Assembly: GCF_016808095.1 (NCBI RefSeq)
Contig: NC_068972.1
Span: forward strand, 22,994,289 to 23,058,288
Direction of reading: 5' to 3'
Length of the DNA: 64,000 nt
Origin: Vigna angularis
Taxonomy: Eukaryota; Streptophyta; Magnoliopsida; Fabales; Fabaceae
Part shown: one piece after another, positions 1 to 11,849 of the stretch
Layout: the number at the start of each line of letters is the position of its first letter
How positions within the stretch are numbered: position 1 is the first letter of the stretch
The notes under the pieces: generated by a model
Database searches by the model: none
The model's input: only the letters and a program-made list of their open reading frames with translations
What the model was told of the DNA's origin: nothing
Program-made: the position numbers and the translations under genes

Positions 1-407
1 GATGTATGCTATGTTTGAGTATGCCTGAACGATCACTGTTATGCTTGAGTGAATATGGTACGTGTGGATTATTGTATAGTATGAGTGATTAATGTGAATT
101 CTATAAAGTATGTGAATTAAAGGATGAATCGAAAATTATAAGATCATGAATTGAATGAGAAATGTTGAGTTAGAATGGATGAAAAATCTGAATCTGATAA
201 GTCTGTCTATGATAAAATAGCGTTCGTCATCGTATGGTCTTATACCGTTCGGTTTCTGGTCAATTACTTAAAAAGGAATTATGTTATTTGAAAAGAGTTC
301 TGAAATTTAACGAGCGTCCCGTGAAACGCCAAGTTGAGCGTTCGGCTCAGCCTAGTGGCAATCTAGTAAATTAAATTAAGTCAGTATCCCTTATATTTAT
401 AAAATGG

Positions 408-547
408 TAGCGCTCGGTCTTACACTGAACGTTCGTCCTAAATAGCGCTCGGTTTTATACCAAGCGTTCGTCTTAAGTAGCGCTCGGTCTTACACTGAGC
501 GTTCGTCCTAAATAGCGCTCGGTTTTATACCAAGCGTTCGTCCTGAG
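408..547 (+). repeat. 35-bp minisatellite inside the LTR
   Basis: Four adjacent 35-bp units start at 408, 443, 478 and 513. Each begins TAGCGCTCGGT and contains GCGTTCGTC or ACGTTCGTC. Two unit types alternate: one has CTTACACTGA in the middle, the other TTTATACCAA. A degenerate fifth unit follows. The right LTR (about 7822-7980) has the same array with one extra partial unit, so the array changes length between the two LTRs. Confidence 0.85.
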
Positions 548-555
548 AAGTGTAC

Positions 556-931
556 GGTCTTATACCGAACGCTCATCCATACCTTTGAATTTCAGAACGT
601 ACGTAAATAACGTTCGTCTCAAATAATCAGCACATGAGTATTCGCTTTCGGTCATTGACTGGCGGTTGATCCGGTTAAACACTTGTCCTCAGAGTACTAA
701 ATATTCGTCTTGTTGTATCTTTATTCTTTTGAATTTAGTCAAAGGTCTTATACCGAATGCTCATCCATACCTTTGAATTTCAGAACGTACGTAAATAACG
801 TTCGTCTCAAATAATCAGCACATGAGTATTCGCTTTCGGTCATTGACTGGCGGTTGATCCAGTTAAACACTTGTCCTCAGAGTACTAAATATTCGTCTTG
901 TTGTATCTTTATTCTTTTGAATTTAGTCTAA
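556..931 (+). repeat. 188-bp tandem duplication unique to the left LTR
   Basis: The block 556-743 is repeated at 744-931 with very few changes (for example GAACGC versus GAATGC, and CCGG versus CCAG). The right LTR has a single copy at about 7988-8176. The duplication therefore arose in this LTR after insertion, or in the template, and accounts for most of the length difference between the two LTRs. Confidence 0.9.
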
Positions 932-1966
932 GGTCTTTAAATCCAAATTATTCTGAGTCATTTATATTATATCGCTAAGAGTCGGTTCATTTAACGGATT
1001 CTCGCGAAAGTCCCGTTCGTCCTCGTTGTGTAGAGGATTGAACGTTCGTCTTTTTATGGAAGTGGAACATAGAATGAAAATGTAAATAAAAGGAAGTATT
1101 AAGATGTGCGAACACTATAAGAAGTGAAATTATGATTTTGGTATTTGAACGAGCGTTCCATGGAGGAACGACTCTGATATATATATTGAATATTAAATTT
1201 GGTAAAGTATGACTGTGGATAAGTTAAGACTCGCTGTCCATCCTGATGTTCCGTGAATACTATCTTCATGTAGAGGAAGTATGTCATGTGTGGGAACGGC
1301 AGGAGGTCCTTAGTCCATAAGTTAACATGGGCGACGTAAGAACGGACTGACCTCGAGTGGCAGCTGTTTGGTCTATCCCAGTTACTACATCACTCGGGTG
1401 CAAGGACGCTTGTAACTACACAGATTCATACGGTCCGGACGGTCGGTCTATATATATATATAAATATATGTTGGATGATGATTTATGTTGAGTTATGTGT
1501 TGAATGATTTGAATTGTTAGTATATATGTTGAAGTATGAATTAAATTACTTAAGCTTACCCTTTCGTTTTCCTTGTGTTGTCGTATCGTCTATGTACGTT
1601 CGTCATGTCCTTGCAATGATCATCCGTGTGGGTGTGAGCAGATGGAGGTGCGTCACTTGAAGAAGTGCTAGAAGAAGAAAATTTGGAAGACGCGAATCTG
1701 GTGGATGTCGAAGTTAAAGCCGAACCTTAGAGCGCTCGCGGGTTTCTGTAGTTAGCTTTATTAATGTTATTTTTGAACGTTCGGTCATAGTCTTGTAAGA
1801 CCGTTCGTCTCTGAACTTCTGTATTTTATCGCGCTCGTTATTTCTGTATGTTTATGCCGTTCGGCTTTTAACGCTCGTTCGGTTTTTGTAAGACTGCACT
1901 GTTTTATTAGCTTAATGTAATTAATTCTGATTATGGTAATTACTATATTTTGGGATGTTACATTAG

Positions 1967-1978
1967 TGGTATCAGAGC
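1967..1978 (+). other. Primer-binding site, initiator tRNA-Met type
   Basis: TGGTATCAGAGC lies four bases after the LTR end. It matches the usual plant tRNA-Met primer-binding sequence of Ty1/copia and Ty3/gypsy elements. Confidence 0.93.
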
Positions 1979-2118
1979 AGTTTTATTCTCTTAAAGGACA
2001 TTGTAGGTTATGAGTGCACTGTGTTTTTGCTGTGTGCTTAATATGTGTTTAAATGAGTTATTTCTCTCAACTCTTTGCACGTTACTAACGTTCGTTTTTC
2101 TCTGTGTCCAGAGAACGA

Positions 2119-5100
2119 ATGGCACCTAGACTCCCTCCTCCACCTCAACCTACTGAACCAGATGCGTCCAACAACGCTAGGTTGTTGGAAACGGTGATTG
2201 ATCGATTGCAACAACAAAACACGACCTTGATGGAACAAAATGCCACCCTGATGCAGCAAAATCAGAGTGCCATGCAGAGTTTGGAGGCCTCGCGTGCTAA
2301 CTCTGAAACGACGCAACGACAACTGATGGAAATTTTAGCAGCAACCAGGCACACTTCAGGGGCGTCTTCTTCCAACGCTGCCCCGCTTGCTGCTGAATGG
2401 AGCTTGGAGAGTTTCCTCCAACACCATCCGACTAAGTTTAGTGGGAAAGGCCTCCCAGACGAAGCGGATCAGTGGTTAAGAGACATAGAGAAGATCTTCA
2501 ATGCCAAACGATGTCCAGATGTAAATAGGTTGGCGTACGCTGAATATTTGTTGACTGGTGAAGCGAGCCATTGGTGGACGAGCGCGAGAGCTATTCTAAC
2601 GGACGCGCAACAGCCGATCACTTGGGAAGTGTTTAGAACTAAGTTTTATGAAGAATACTTCCCGGACAGCGTTCGATTTGCAAAGGAGGTGGAATTTCTA
2701 CAACTGGTTCAGGGGGGTATGTCTGTTTCCGAGTACACCAATAAGTTCAAGCACCTCGTCAGATTCAATACTATGGCCACGAGTGAAGTGTGGCAGTGTA
2801 GAAAATTTGAGAACGGATTGCGGAGTGACCTGAAAGTATTGATTTCCAGCTTGTGTATCCGAACGTTCCCTGCTATGGTTGAGAGAGCCAAAGTTTTGGA
2901 GAGGAATATGGCAGAAGCGGAACGGCAAAAGAAGAAGCAACAAGTGAGTAGGGGACCGATAGTGTCCAGGGGAGGTACTGTCCAGACGAGCGGATCTCAA
3001 GCGGTAATCCCTGTCGGACAGTCTGGACAAGGAAATGTAGTTTGCTTCCGGTGTGGAGGACCACATTATAGGTCTTCATGCCCTCAACTGGTGGGAGGAA
3101 AGCACTGCAACCGTTGCGGAAGGAACGGACACTTGGATCACGAGTGCAATATGAGCGGACGTGCAGTGATGAGGCCGCCGAATGCTGGGAGGAATCAGCC
3201 AAGAGGAGGACGAGCCCAAGCGAGTGGGCGAGTGTATGCTATAACGAGCGCCGAGGCAGCGAGCTCAGGTAATCTCATAATTGGTGAATGCATACTGTTT
3301 GGTAGATCGTGTTGTGCATTGTATGATTCGGGGGCAACGCACTCCTTCATCTCGAAGGCGTGTGTTGAAAAGCTGGGATTAGAAGAGAGCGAGATGCAGT
3401 TTGATCTGGTGGTGTCTACCCCAGCGGCTGGTGAGGTTAGGACGTCCACTATGTGCGTCAAGTGTCCTATAGAAGTGGAAGGACGTAAGTTTAAGGTTAG
3501 CCTCATCTGCTTACCTCTTCAAGGTTTGGAGGTGATTTTAGGAATGGATTGGCTGGCTGCCAATCGCATTCTTATTGATTGTGGAGCGAAGGAATTGATT
3601 TTCCCTGGTGAAGAAGAAGAAGTTCTTTCAGTGACGCTCGGCCAGCTGAAAGAAGACATTATGGAGGGCGCCAGCTGTTTTCTCATTATGACGCATGAAG
3701 ACGGAGAAGTTAGGAATGCGAATTTGGGACGATCGTCCACTAGTGGCAGCAATGGACGATCGGTTGTGGATGAGTTTGCGGACGTCTTCCTGGAAGAAAT
3801 ACCTGGACTTCCCCCTCATTGTGAAGTGGAGTTCACCATTGATTTGGTGACGACAGCGGCTCCTATCTCGGTTCAGCCATATCGGATGTCGCCTGCGGAG
3901 TTAGCTGAACTCAAGGAGCAAATTGAAGAGTTGATAGAGAAGAAATTCATTAGGCCGAGCGTATCACCCTGGGGAGCGCCCGTGCTGTTAGTAAGAAAGA
4001 AGGATGGCAGCTCTCGGTTATGTATAGACTACAGGCAATTGAATAAGCTGACCATCAAGAACAAGTACCCATTGCCAAGGATAGATGACCTGCTGGATCA
4101 GTTACATGGGGCTGCTGTGTTCTCGAAGATTGATTTGAGATCCGGGTATCATCAAATCAGGGTTAAGGAAGACGACATCCAGAAGACAACATTCAGGTCT
4201 CGCTATGGGCATTATGAATACGTGGTGATGCCTTTTGGAGTAACGAACGCTCCAGCCGTGTTCATGGAGTATATGAACCGCATCTTCAGGCCTTATTTGG
4301 ATAAGTTTGTGGTTGTCTTCATAGATGATATTCTCATCTATTCCAAGACCGAAGACGAGCATGAAGAGCATCTTAGACTTGTACTTGGAGTGTTGCGGGA
4401 GAAGGAGTTATATGCCAAGTTGTCTAAGTGTGAATTCTGGATGAAGGAGATTCAGTTTTTGGGGCATGTGGTGTTGGCTGGAGGCATCTCGGTAGATCCA
4501 GCGAAAGTGCGAGCGGTACTGGATTGGGAGAGTCCGCGTTCGGTCACTGAGGTACGTAGTTTTGTCGGACTGGCGGGCTACTACAGACGATTCATTGAAG
4601 GTTTTGCTAAGATAGTGGCGCCGCTAACTCAATTGACTCGTAAAGATCATCCGTTCGCTTGGACCAATCGTTGTGAGGCCAGTTTTCAGGTGTTGAAGGT
4701 GAAATTGACGAGCGCTCCAGTGTTAGTTATTCCGGACACGTCTAAACAGTTCGAGGTATATTGCGACGCTTCTCACCAAGGTCTGGGTTGTGTTTTGATG
4801 CAAGAGAAGCGAGCGGTAGCTTATGCGTCTCGTCAGTTGAGGATTCACGAAAGGAATTACCCAACGCACGATCTGGAGTTGGCAGCGGTCGTTTTTGCAC
4901 TGAAGATTTGGAGGCATTTCTTTTACGGATCCACGTTCCAAGTTTTCAGTGATCACAAGAGTCTCAAGTACCTCTTTGATCAAAAGGAGTTGAATATGAG
5001 GCAGAGGAGGTGGCTTGAATTCTTGAAGGATTATGATTTCGAGTTACTCTATCATCCAGGGAAGGCGAACGTGGTAGCGGACGCTCTAAGCAGAAAAGTG

Positions 5101-6735
5101 GTGCATGTGTCGTCCATGATGGTGCGCGAGCTGAGTTTAGTGGAGAGTTTCAGAGATTTAAGGTTACAGTTTGAGTTAGAGCCGAGCAGCATCAAGTGTT
5201 ATAACCTTAGAATATCTAGCGATGTGTTTGATCGAATTAGAATGAAGCAACGTGAGGATGAAGAGCTGGTGAAGATTTTGAGCGCGCTCGGTTCGGATCA
5301 AACTAAGGGGTTCAATACGGGAACGGACGACATGTTGCGTTACCTGGGTAGGACGTGCATTCCGAATGATGGCGAGCTGAAGAGAATTATTCTGGAGGAA
5401 GGTCATCACAGTCGTCTTAGCATGCACCCTGGCATGTCTAAGATGTATCAAGACCTCCGGAAATCATTTTGGTGGCCTGGAATGAAGAGTGATGTCGCTC
5501 GTTTTGTGGCATCTTGTCTAACGTGTCAACGAGCGAAGGCGGAGTACCAAAGACCTGGAGGATTACTTCAACAGTTGGAGATTCCCGAATGGAAGTGGGA
5601 TAGCATATCCATGGACTTCGTGACTCATCTACCACGCACGGTCAGGAATCATGATTCAATCTGGGTGATCGTGGATAGGCTAACGAAGAGCGCCCACTTC
5701 CTGGCAGTAAACTTGAAGATGTCGATGACCAACTTGGCTAAGTTGTATATCCAGGAGATCGTTCGCTTACATGGAGTACCTTCGAGCATTATTTCCGACA
5801 GAGACACAAGGTTCACTTCACGGTTTTGGCAATCACTTCAAAGCGAGCTCGGTAGTAGGTTGCAGATGAGTTCAGCCTATCACCCTCAGACGGACGGCCA
5901 ATCTGAAAGAACAATCCAGACGCTTGAAGACTTACTAAGGACATGCGTCCTAGATCACTTAGGCGCATGGGATGAGGTTCTGCCGCTAGTGGAGTTCACG
6001 TATAACAACAGTTTCCAGGCGAGCATTGGAATGGCACCGTTTGAAGCACTCTATGGGAGGAAATGCCGAACGCCACTTTGTTGGTTCAAGGAAGGAGAGA
6101 ACGTGCTAACTGGACCCGAGCTTATCCAGCAAACGACCGAGAAAGTAAAGCAAATCCAGGAGAGGTTGAAGACGTCTTTGAGCAGGCAGAAGTCTTATGC
6201 TGATAAGAGGAGAAGACCGTTGGAGTTCGCTGCAGGAGATCATGTGTTCCTTCGACTCAATCCAATCACTGGTGTAGGACGAGCCGTTCGTCCAAAGAAG
6301 CTGTCTCCCAAATTCATTGGACCATATCAGATTCTGAGGAAGATAGGACCAGTAGCGTACGAGCTTGCATTGCCGCCCCAGCTATCAAACCTTCACCCCG
6401 TTTTCCACGTTTCTCAACTTCGGAAGTATATAGCGAATCCATCACATGTACTGGAGTTGGAAGACATTCAGCTTCGTCCAGACCGAACGTTGGAACTGCA
6501 TCCAGTCCGTATAGAAGATAGTCGCACCAAGTACTACAAAGGCAAGGACTTTCGTTTGGTGAAGATGGTGTGGGACGCTAAAACTGGTGATTCAACGTGG
6601 GAAGTTGAGAGCACCATGAAGGACTTGTACCCTAATCTATTTCCGGGTGAGTCTTTAATTTTCGAGGTCGAAAATTTTTTTGTAGATAGGTGGAATGTGA
6701 GATCTCGGAAATTTAAAACCATAATTACTGTCTAA
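2119..6735 (+). CDS. Gag-Pol polyprotein of Ty3/gypsy chromovirus
   Basis: This frame is open for 1538 codons from the ATG at 2119; an in-frame GTG five codons earlier is less likely as a start. Domains in order are: retrotransposon Gag (~90-280); two zinc knuckles, the first CX2CX3HX4C at ~309 (one residue short) and the second canonical CX2CX4HX4C at ~330; aspartic protease with DSGA at ~403; reverse transcriptase with FIDD at ~734-737; RNase H beginning near Asp883; integrase with HHCC zinc site (~1096-1136) and catalytic D1166, D1227 and E1263 at D,D-35-E spacing; a GPY/F-like region near 1400; and a chromo-like tail (~1458-1508) resembling Tekay-lineage chromodomains. No stop or frameshift interrupts it. 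Gag and Pol are fused in one frame, as is usual in this lineage. The stop codon lies 40 bp inside the 3' LTR, so the C-terminus is encoded by LTR sequence. The protein would form the particle, copy the RNA and integrate the cDNA. Confidence 0.96.
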   Translation: MAPRLPPPPQPTEPDASNNARLLETVIDRLQQQNTTLMEQNATLMQQNQSAMQSLEASRANSETTQRQLMEILAATRHTSGASSSNAAPLAAEWSLESFLQHHPTKFSGKGLPDEADQWLRDIEKIFNAKRCPDVNRLAYAEYLLTGEASHWWTSARAILTDAQQPITWEVFRTKFYEEYFPDSVRFAKEVEFLQLVQGGMSVSEYTNKFKHLVRFNTMATSEVWQCRKFENGLRSDLKVLISSLCIRTFPAMVERAKVLERNMAEAERQKKKQQVSRGPIVSRGGTVQTSGSQAVIPVGQSGQGNVVCFRCGGPHYRSSCPQLVGGKHCNRCGRNGHLDHECNMSGRAVMRPPNAGRNQPRGGRAQASGRVYAITSAEAASSGNLIIGECILFGRSCCALYDSGATHSFISKACVEKLGLEESEMQFDLVVSTPAAGEVRTSTMCVKCPIEVEGRKFKVSLICLPLQGLEVILGMDWLAANRILIDCGAKELIFPGEEEEVLSVTLGQLKEDIMEGASCFLIMTHEDGEVRNANLGRSSTSGSNGRSVVDEFADVFLEEIPGLPPHCEVEFTIDLVTTAAPISVQPYRMSPAELAELKEQIEELIEKKFIRPSVSPWGAPVLLVRKKDGSSRLCIDYRQLNKLTIKNKYPLPRIDDLLDQLHGAAVFSKIDLRSGYHQIRVKEDDIQKTTFRSRYGHYEYVVMPFGVTNAPAVFMEYMNRIFRPYLDKFVVVFIDDILIYSKTEDEHEEHLRLVLGVLREKELYAKLSKCEFWMKEIQFLGHVVLAGGISVDPAKVRAVLDWESPRSVTEVRSFVGLAGYYRRFIEGFAKIVAPLTQLTRKDHPFAWTNRCEASFQVLKVKLTSAPVLVIPDTSKQFEVYCDASHQGLGCVLMQEKRAVAYASRQLRIHERNYPTHDLELAAVVFALKIWRHFFYGSTFQVFSDHKSLKYLFDQKELNMRQRRWLEFLKDYDFELLYHPGKANVVADALSRKVVHVSSMMVRELSLVESFRDLRLQFELEPSSIKCYNLRISSDVFDRIRMKQREDEELVKILSALGSDQTKGFNTGTDDMLRYLGRTCIPNDGELKRIILEEGHHSRLSMHPGMSKMYQDLRKSFWWPGMKSDVARFVASCLTCQRAKAEYQRPGGLLQQLEIPEWKWDSISMDFVTHLPRTVRNHDSIWVIVDRLTKSAHFLAVNLKMSMTNLAKLYIQEIVRLHGVPSSIISDRDTRFTSRFWQSLQSELGSRLQMSSAYHPQTDGQSERTIQTLEDLLRTCVLDHLGAWDEVLPLVEFTYNNSFQASIGMAPFEALYGRKCRTPLCWFKEGENVLTGPELIQQTTEKVKQIQERLKTSLSRQKSYADKRRRPLEFAAGDHVFLRLNPITGVGRAVRPKKLSPKFIGPYQILRKIGPVAYELALPPQLSNLHPVFHVSQLRKYIANPSHVLELEDIQLRPDRTLELHPVRIEDSRTKYYKGKDFRLVKMVWDAKTGDSTWEVESTMKDLYPNLFPGESLIFEVENFFVDRWNVRSRKFKTIITV
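6661..6695 (+). other. Conserved pre-LTR motif and polypurine tract
   Basis: TTCGAGGTCGAAAATTTTTT followed by GATAGGTGGAA directly precedes the TG that opens the right LTR. The same layout (TTCGAGGACAAAA, then a purine run) precedes the LTR at 61841, which supports both boundaries. It would serve as the plus-strand primer. Confidence 0.75.
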
Positions 6736-9211
6736 TCTGTCATTAATTACACTGCTGAGTCACCTGGCTGCTTCCATAAATGCACCGCGCCACACGTTCA
6801 GTGCATTAAAAACGCACTAAACACTGCATGCACGAGCGCCACTTGTCACGTTGGAAGCTTCTGAAGTCAGAGTGGGTGTGCAGGTGTCGGCTTGGGAGAC
6901 GTTCGTCCGAACGAACGTGGATTGAACAAAATGTCTTTTTCAAAAAATTCTTCCACTCACCTGCACCACTCATCTTCTTCCTCAGAACCCAACTCTCCAT
7001 TTTCTTTAGCTTCTCTCTAGAACCAGTTCACCTTCTCTCTTCTGTAACTCACCATTTCCTTCTCCGATCACGTTTCAAAACCGTAGAAACGTTCCTGGAG
7101 ACGTGAGCGTCATTTTGATCCGAACAGAATCTGGAACGGAACTGGTAAGTCCTCGTTGCTAAGCGTTCGTCCTTTTTGGATTCATGCGAACCCTAGTTCT
7201 GGTTGCATGCGTGAGTTTTAGGTCTGAGTCATTCTGATTTCTGGTGTTTTAGATTAATTGGAAATTGTTGAGCGAAACCTGAGGGTAGAACGCTGTGAGA
7301 GGAAGCATTAAATCTTGCTTTTTGGGAGTACACTGCTATCTAGGTAAGGGAAGCTTAATAATTTAGTTTATACGTATATGATTGTGTGTGAGCATGATAG
7401 AAATAAAATGTATGAGATGTATGCTATGTTTGAGTATGCCTGAACGATCACTGTTATGCTTGAGTGAATATGGTATGTGTGGATTATTGTATAGTATGAG
7501 TGATTAATGTGAATTCTATAAAGTATGTGAATTAAAGGATGAATCGGAAATTATAAGATCATCAATTGAATGAGAAATGTTGAGTTAGAATGGATGAAAA
7601 ATCTGAATCTGATAAGTCTGTCTATGATAAAATAGCGTTCGTCATCGTACGGTCTTATACCGTTCGGTTTCTGGTCAATTACTTAAAAAGGAATTCTGTT
7701 ATTTGAAAAGAGTTCTGAAATTTAACGAGCGTCCCGTGAAACGCCAAGTTGAGCGTTCGGCTCAGCCTAGTGGCAATCTAGTAAATTAAATTAAGTCAGT
7801 ATCCCTTATATTTATAAAATGGTAGCGCTCGGTATTACACTAAACGTTCGTCCTAAATAGCGCTTGGTTTTATACCAAGCGCTCGGTTTTATACCAAGCG
7901 TTCGTCTTAAGTAGCGCTCGGTCTTACACTGAGCGTTCGTCCTAAATAGCGCTCGGTTTTATACCAAGCGTTCGTCCTGAGAAGTGTACGGTCTTATACC
8001 GAACGCTCATCCATACCTTTGAATTTCAGAACGTACGTAAATAACGTTCGTCTCAAATAATCAGGACATGAGTATTCGCTTTCGGTCATTGACTGGCGGT
8101 TGATCCAGTTAAACACTTGTCCTCAGAGTACTAAATATTCGTCTTGTTGTATCTTTATTCTTTTGAATTTAGTCTAAGGTCTTTAAATCCAAATTATTCT
8201 GAGTCATTTATATTATATCGCTAAGAGTCGGTTCATTTAACGGATTCTCGCGAAAGTCTCGTTCGTCCTCGTTGTGTAGAGGATTGAACGTTCGTCTTTT
8301 TATGGAAGTGGAACATAGAATGAAAATGTAAATAAAAGGAAGTATTAAGATGTGCGAACACTATAAGAAGTGAAATTATGATTTTGGTATTTGAACGAGC
8401 GTTCCATGGAGGAACGACTCTGATATATATATTGAATATTAAATTTGGTAAAGTATGACTGTGGATAAGTTAAGACTCGCTGTCCATCCTGATGTTCCGT
8501 GAATACTATCTTCATGTAGAGGAAGTATGTCATGTGTGGGAACGGCAGGAGGTCCTTAGTCCATAAGTTAACATGGGCGACGTAAGAACGGACTGACCTC
8601 GAGTGGCAGCTGTTTGGTCTATCCCAGTTACTACATCACTCGGGTGCAAGGACGCTTGTAACTACACAGATTCATACGGTCCGGACGGTCGGTCTATATA
8701 TATATATATAAATATATGTTGGATGATGATTTATGTTGAGTTATGTGTTGAATGATTTGAATTGTTAGTATATATGTTGAAGTATGAATTAAATTACTTA
8801 AGCTTACCCTTTCGTTTTCCTTGTGTTGTCGTATCGTCTATGTACGTTCGTCATGTCCTTGCAATGATCATCCGTGTGGGTGTGAGCAGATGGAGGTGCG
8901 TCACTTGAAGAAGTGCTAGAAGAAGAAAATTTGGAAGACGCGAATCTGGTGGATGTCGAAGTTAAAGCCGAGCCTTAGAGCGCTCGCGGGTTTCTGTAGT
9001 TAGCTTTATTAATGTTATTTTTGAACGTTCGGTCATAGTCTTGTAAGACCGTTCGTCTCTGAACTTCTGTATTTTATCGCGCTCGTTATTTCTGTATGTT
9101 TATGCCGTTCGGCTTTTAATGCTCGTTCGGTTTTTTGTAAGACTGCACTGTTTTATTAGCTTAATGTTATTAATTCTGATTATGGTAATTACTATATTTT
9201 GGGATGTTACA
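6696..9211 (+). repeat. 3' LTR of the Ty3 element (complete, 2516 bp)
   Basis: It starts TGTGAGATC and ends GGGATGTTACA. Bases 7416-9211 match 1-1962 apart from the 188-bp duplication and a short unit-number difference in the minisatellite. A pyrimidine-rich stretch (about 6945-7110) followed by CTGGTAAGTCC near 7140 looks like a transcribed leader with a possible splice donor; that reading is inference. Confidence 0.93.
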
Positions 9212-9317
9212 AAAGGTATCAGTTGGTTTGTATGTTTTGAAAAAGAATTACAGCACTTTCGTGTGCTTTTGGAAAAACATTGTTGTGAAACAATGTTCAC
9301 CCTTCCTTAATTGGGAC

Positions 9318-9780
9318 GTGACACTCTTTGCTTGTGAAGCTAACTTCTATAAGACTTGTTGTGCTAGCTAATGCTAAACAATGCTTTATTCACTCGCTAG
9401 ATGTGGATAATGCATTTCTTCACCGTGATTTGAATGAAGAAATTTACATGAAGCCCCCTCCTGGATTATCTCCTTCTCATCCAAAGTTTGCTTGCAAGAT
9501 TCACAAGTCCATATATGGTCTCCAACAGGCTAACAAAAACTGGAATCACAAACTCATTACAACACTTCTTATTCTCGGGTGCTCCCAAAGTCTTGTAGAC
9601 CATTCTTTTTTGTCAAAATCTTCTTTTCATCTATTATGTTGTTGTTGGTTTATATTGATGATGTCCTTCTTACTGGCAATGATATCTCTGAAAGTCAATT
9701 AGTTAAAGATCATCTTCACAACCAATTCCATATAAAGATTTGGGTTCTCAAAAATAATTTATGGGCCTTGAATTCGTTTG
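9318..9780 (+). pseudogene. Ty1/copia pol fragment (reverse transcriptase), part 1
   Basis: Translation from ~9318 shows copia reverse-transcriptase hallmarks: a SLDVDNAFLH-type catalytic motif, a KPPPGL segment, a YGLQQA motif and, after a one-base frame change near 9640, YIDDVLLTG. The frame is then cut at 9780 by another retroelement and resumes at 12188. The 106 bp between the Ty3 LTR end and 9318 show nothing I can assign. This is a dead relic on the same strand as the Ty3 element. Confidence 0.87.
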
Positions 9781-9929
9781 TGTTGGGTTAAGCTTAAATT
9801 TTAGGGATTTATTAGTACTTGACCTAGGACCCTATTCACACCTATTTAAATGGTGTCAAGGTTCAATGAAAATAACCACAGTGAATTAAATTATAGATTA
9901 TTTGTGTGTGTGTCACGATTTCTTTAGCA
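9781..9929 (+). repeat. 5' LTR (internally deleted) of nested copia element
   Basis: It aligns with both ends of the right LTR: the opening ~35 bp and the last ~115 bp match, but the AT-rich middle is absent. The primer-binding site TGGTATCAGAGC at 9933-9944 follows immediately. Confidence 0.8.
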
Positions 9930-10019
9930 AAGTGGTATCAGAGCTTTATACTTTGAGTGTCGAGTGAGAAAAAAGAGAGAGTGTGAAAGAGTGAGCGCTT
10001 GAAAAAGAAAGTAAGAGAG

Positions 10020-10927
10020 ATGACAAAAGTTGTTAACGGTATGACTGTGCCACAACTATAGAAGAAGAACGATTATGATAATTGGTGTTTATAAATGAAG
10101 GTTTTGTTCGGATCACAAGACGTATGAGATATAATGAAGAGTGGGTACCAAGAACCCGCAAAAGACAAAAACCAGACAGTGGCATAGATTAAAGCCTTAA
10201 AGCATTAAAGAAGACACGAGTGAAAGATAGATTGACTTTGTACATTTTGTACAATGCGATCGACGAGTCCGACTTTGAGAAGATACCAAAAATGACATCT
10301 TGAAAGGAAGCATGGGAGATTCTTGAGGTTTCATACACAGGAGAAAACTGTTCTAGGCAAGCTTGACTTCAAACATGGGAGTTTGAAAATTTGAAGATGG
10401 AAGAGAGAGAACGTGTGACTGAAAGTGGAAAATCAAATCATCAGGAATGGAAAGTCAATGCCAACTAGCCGGGTCGTGGAGAAGATCTTTATATCAGTAA
10501 CAAATGATTTTGAAAACATAATTTGTGCCATTGAGAAGTCCAAAGACCTGGCAACACTCTTAGTTGAAGAGCTTGCCAAGTCGCTTGAGGCGAATGAACA
10601 GAGGAGAAGGAAGAACTTTCAGCCTCTTTGATCAAGCACTTCAAGCACAACATAAAGTGAAGGAAGATACTTGGAACACTTAGGGTCAAGGTCCTGAAGG
10701 ACGTCAAAAAGGTGATTTTGAGGATGATAGCAAATAATAGACTAGTCAGTAGATAGATTAGCAGAATTAACATGACCAAGCACAAGGGAAAGGCCGAGGA
10801 GTTCGATCAGAAGTGAAGTGTGTTTTAAGTTTGGTAAGCATGGCCATTACGCAAACGAGTGTAGATCCAGAAAATGATATAATTGTGGTAAGCTTGACCA
10901 CATTGCAAAGTATTGTCAGGTTAAGAG
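10020..10927 (+). pseudogene. Decayed copia gag (UBN2-type) with broken zinc knuckles
   Basis: From the ATG at 10020 the frame reads like a copia Gag N-terminus (a YDNW-type motif, then GSQDV), but stops replace expected Gln and Trp codons early on. A clean stretch at 10425-10631 corresponds to the end of the UBN2 domain (the SKDLATLLVEEL region). The nucleic-acid-binding end near 10820-10920 shows two CCHC knuckles, each with one lost cysteine: the second Cys of the first is Phe, and the first Cys of the second is a stop codon. Downstream, 10928-11849 is lysine- and glutamate-rich when translated and contains several stops; no pol domain is recognisable. Confidence 0.75.
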
Positions 10928-11849
10928 AAAGGGGGAGACAAATCTCCTTACTGAAGATGCAGAGGAAGAGATAAGAATTTTGTTGATGGCAAAGTGCTCA
11001 AATGACAACCAATTAGAGAGCTTATATGTTTTTGTGTGTAGACCAAGTAGGCCGACTAAACTTAAGAGCAACCTGGTTAGCTTGGTGGTGCCTCTCCATA
11101 TCTCGGAGAAATATGAAGGGAGCCCGAGTGAGTGAAGCCTAACCAAATTGCTGATATCCTTGGACAACCAACAAAGCTTGGTAGAGAGTGTGGAAGTGAA
11201 GAGCTCGGTCTTGGTAATAGATGAGGTTAGTTCAGTCCTTGCAATGGATGAGTTAAGCTTAGTAAATCATGAGGACCCTAGGATCAACTAGGTAAAGTTG
11301 GTGGAGAACGTGAGTAACTCGGTAGGGTGCAAGTAAAGCACGATTGTGATGATGCAAAGCTCGAAAAAGATGTTGGAGGTCATGATAATGAGGGTGGAGG
11401 TCGTGGAGAAGAAACTTAAATAAAAAGATGAGGAGATACAATGTCTAAGAAAGCTAAATTTGATGCTTAAAGAAAAAATGAAGAATTTTGGCATAGAGAA
11501 CCACCATCATAGTGAAGTAGCCACTGATAAATCGAATTTCAAAAACAATAATGTTGAAGTTACAATTTGACCATTGTAGCAACAATGTTTTTGGGAAGAT
11601 GACCAGAGCAAAAAGGAAGTAAGCAAATGTTAAAGGCAATTCGGTCAAGGTAAAAAAGATGATTGTCACAATGAAAATAAAATCGACAAAGGTAATTGAG
11701 AAGTCAGTCAAAGCAAAGGAGAAGTAAACCATGAAGAAAATGAAGAATCCAAATCTGGTTGAAAGAAGCAAGCTTGATGTGGGATGATACACATGGAAAA
11801 ATGGAGTGTAGGGATGAAGGATGGAAAATTTAAGTTTATGGGAGAGTTT

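Larger units (their letters stand above)
1..1962 (+). repeat. 5' LTR of the Ty3 element (left end outside window)
   Basis: Base 1 aligns with base 7416 of the right LTR, so about 720 bp are missing on the left. The LTR ends in GGGATGTTACA, followed four bases later by the primer-binding site. It is densely sprinkled with GCGTTCGTC and GCGCTCGGT motifs. A (TA)-rich tract lies near 1450-1470. The small reverse-strand reading frame that occurs in both LTRs is not supported as a gene. Confidence 0.93.
1..9211 (+). mobile_element. Ty3/gypsy chromovirus (Tekay/Del-like), near complete
   Basis: This is a long-terminal-repeat retrotransposon with all parts visible except the first ~720 bp of its left LTR, which lies outside the window. 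The order is left LTR, tRNA-Met-type primer-binding site, one open gag-pol frame, purine tract and right LTR. The two LTRs differ by only a scattering of substitutions where I compared them (for example TACG/TATG near 60/7471), apart from one tandem duplication in the left copy. An open polyprotein and similar LTRs suggest a fairly recent, possibly still competent copy. The target duplication cannot be checked because the left end is missing. Tekay placement rests on LTR length, the C-terminal chromo-like region and the conserved sequence before the right LTR. Confidence 0.93.

Noticed and set aside
408..547. Regularly spaced 35-bp repeats that superficially resemble a CRISPR array
   Set aside because: Units are adjacent without unique spacers and lie in a plant LTR; it is a minisatellite.
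1099..1287. 62-codon reverse frame present in both LTRs (also 8345-8533)
   Set aside because: It is identical only because the LTRs are repeats; composition is ordinary LTR sequence.
2698..5635. Many reverse-strand frames of 60-120 codons under gag-pol
   Set aside because: They are shadows of the long coding frame and have no motifs.
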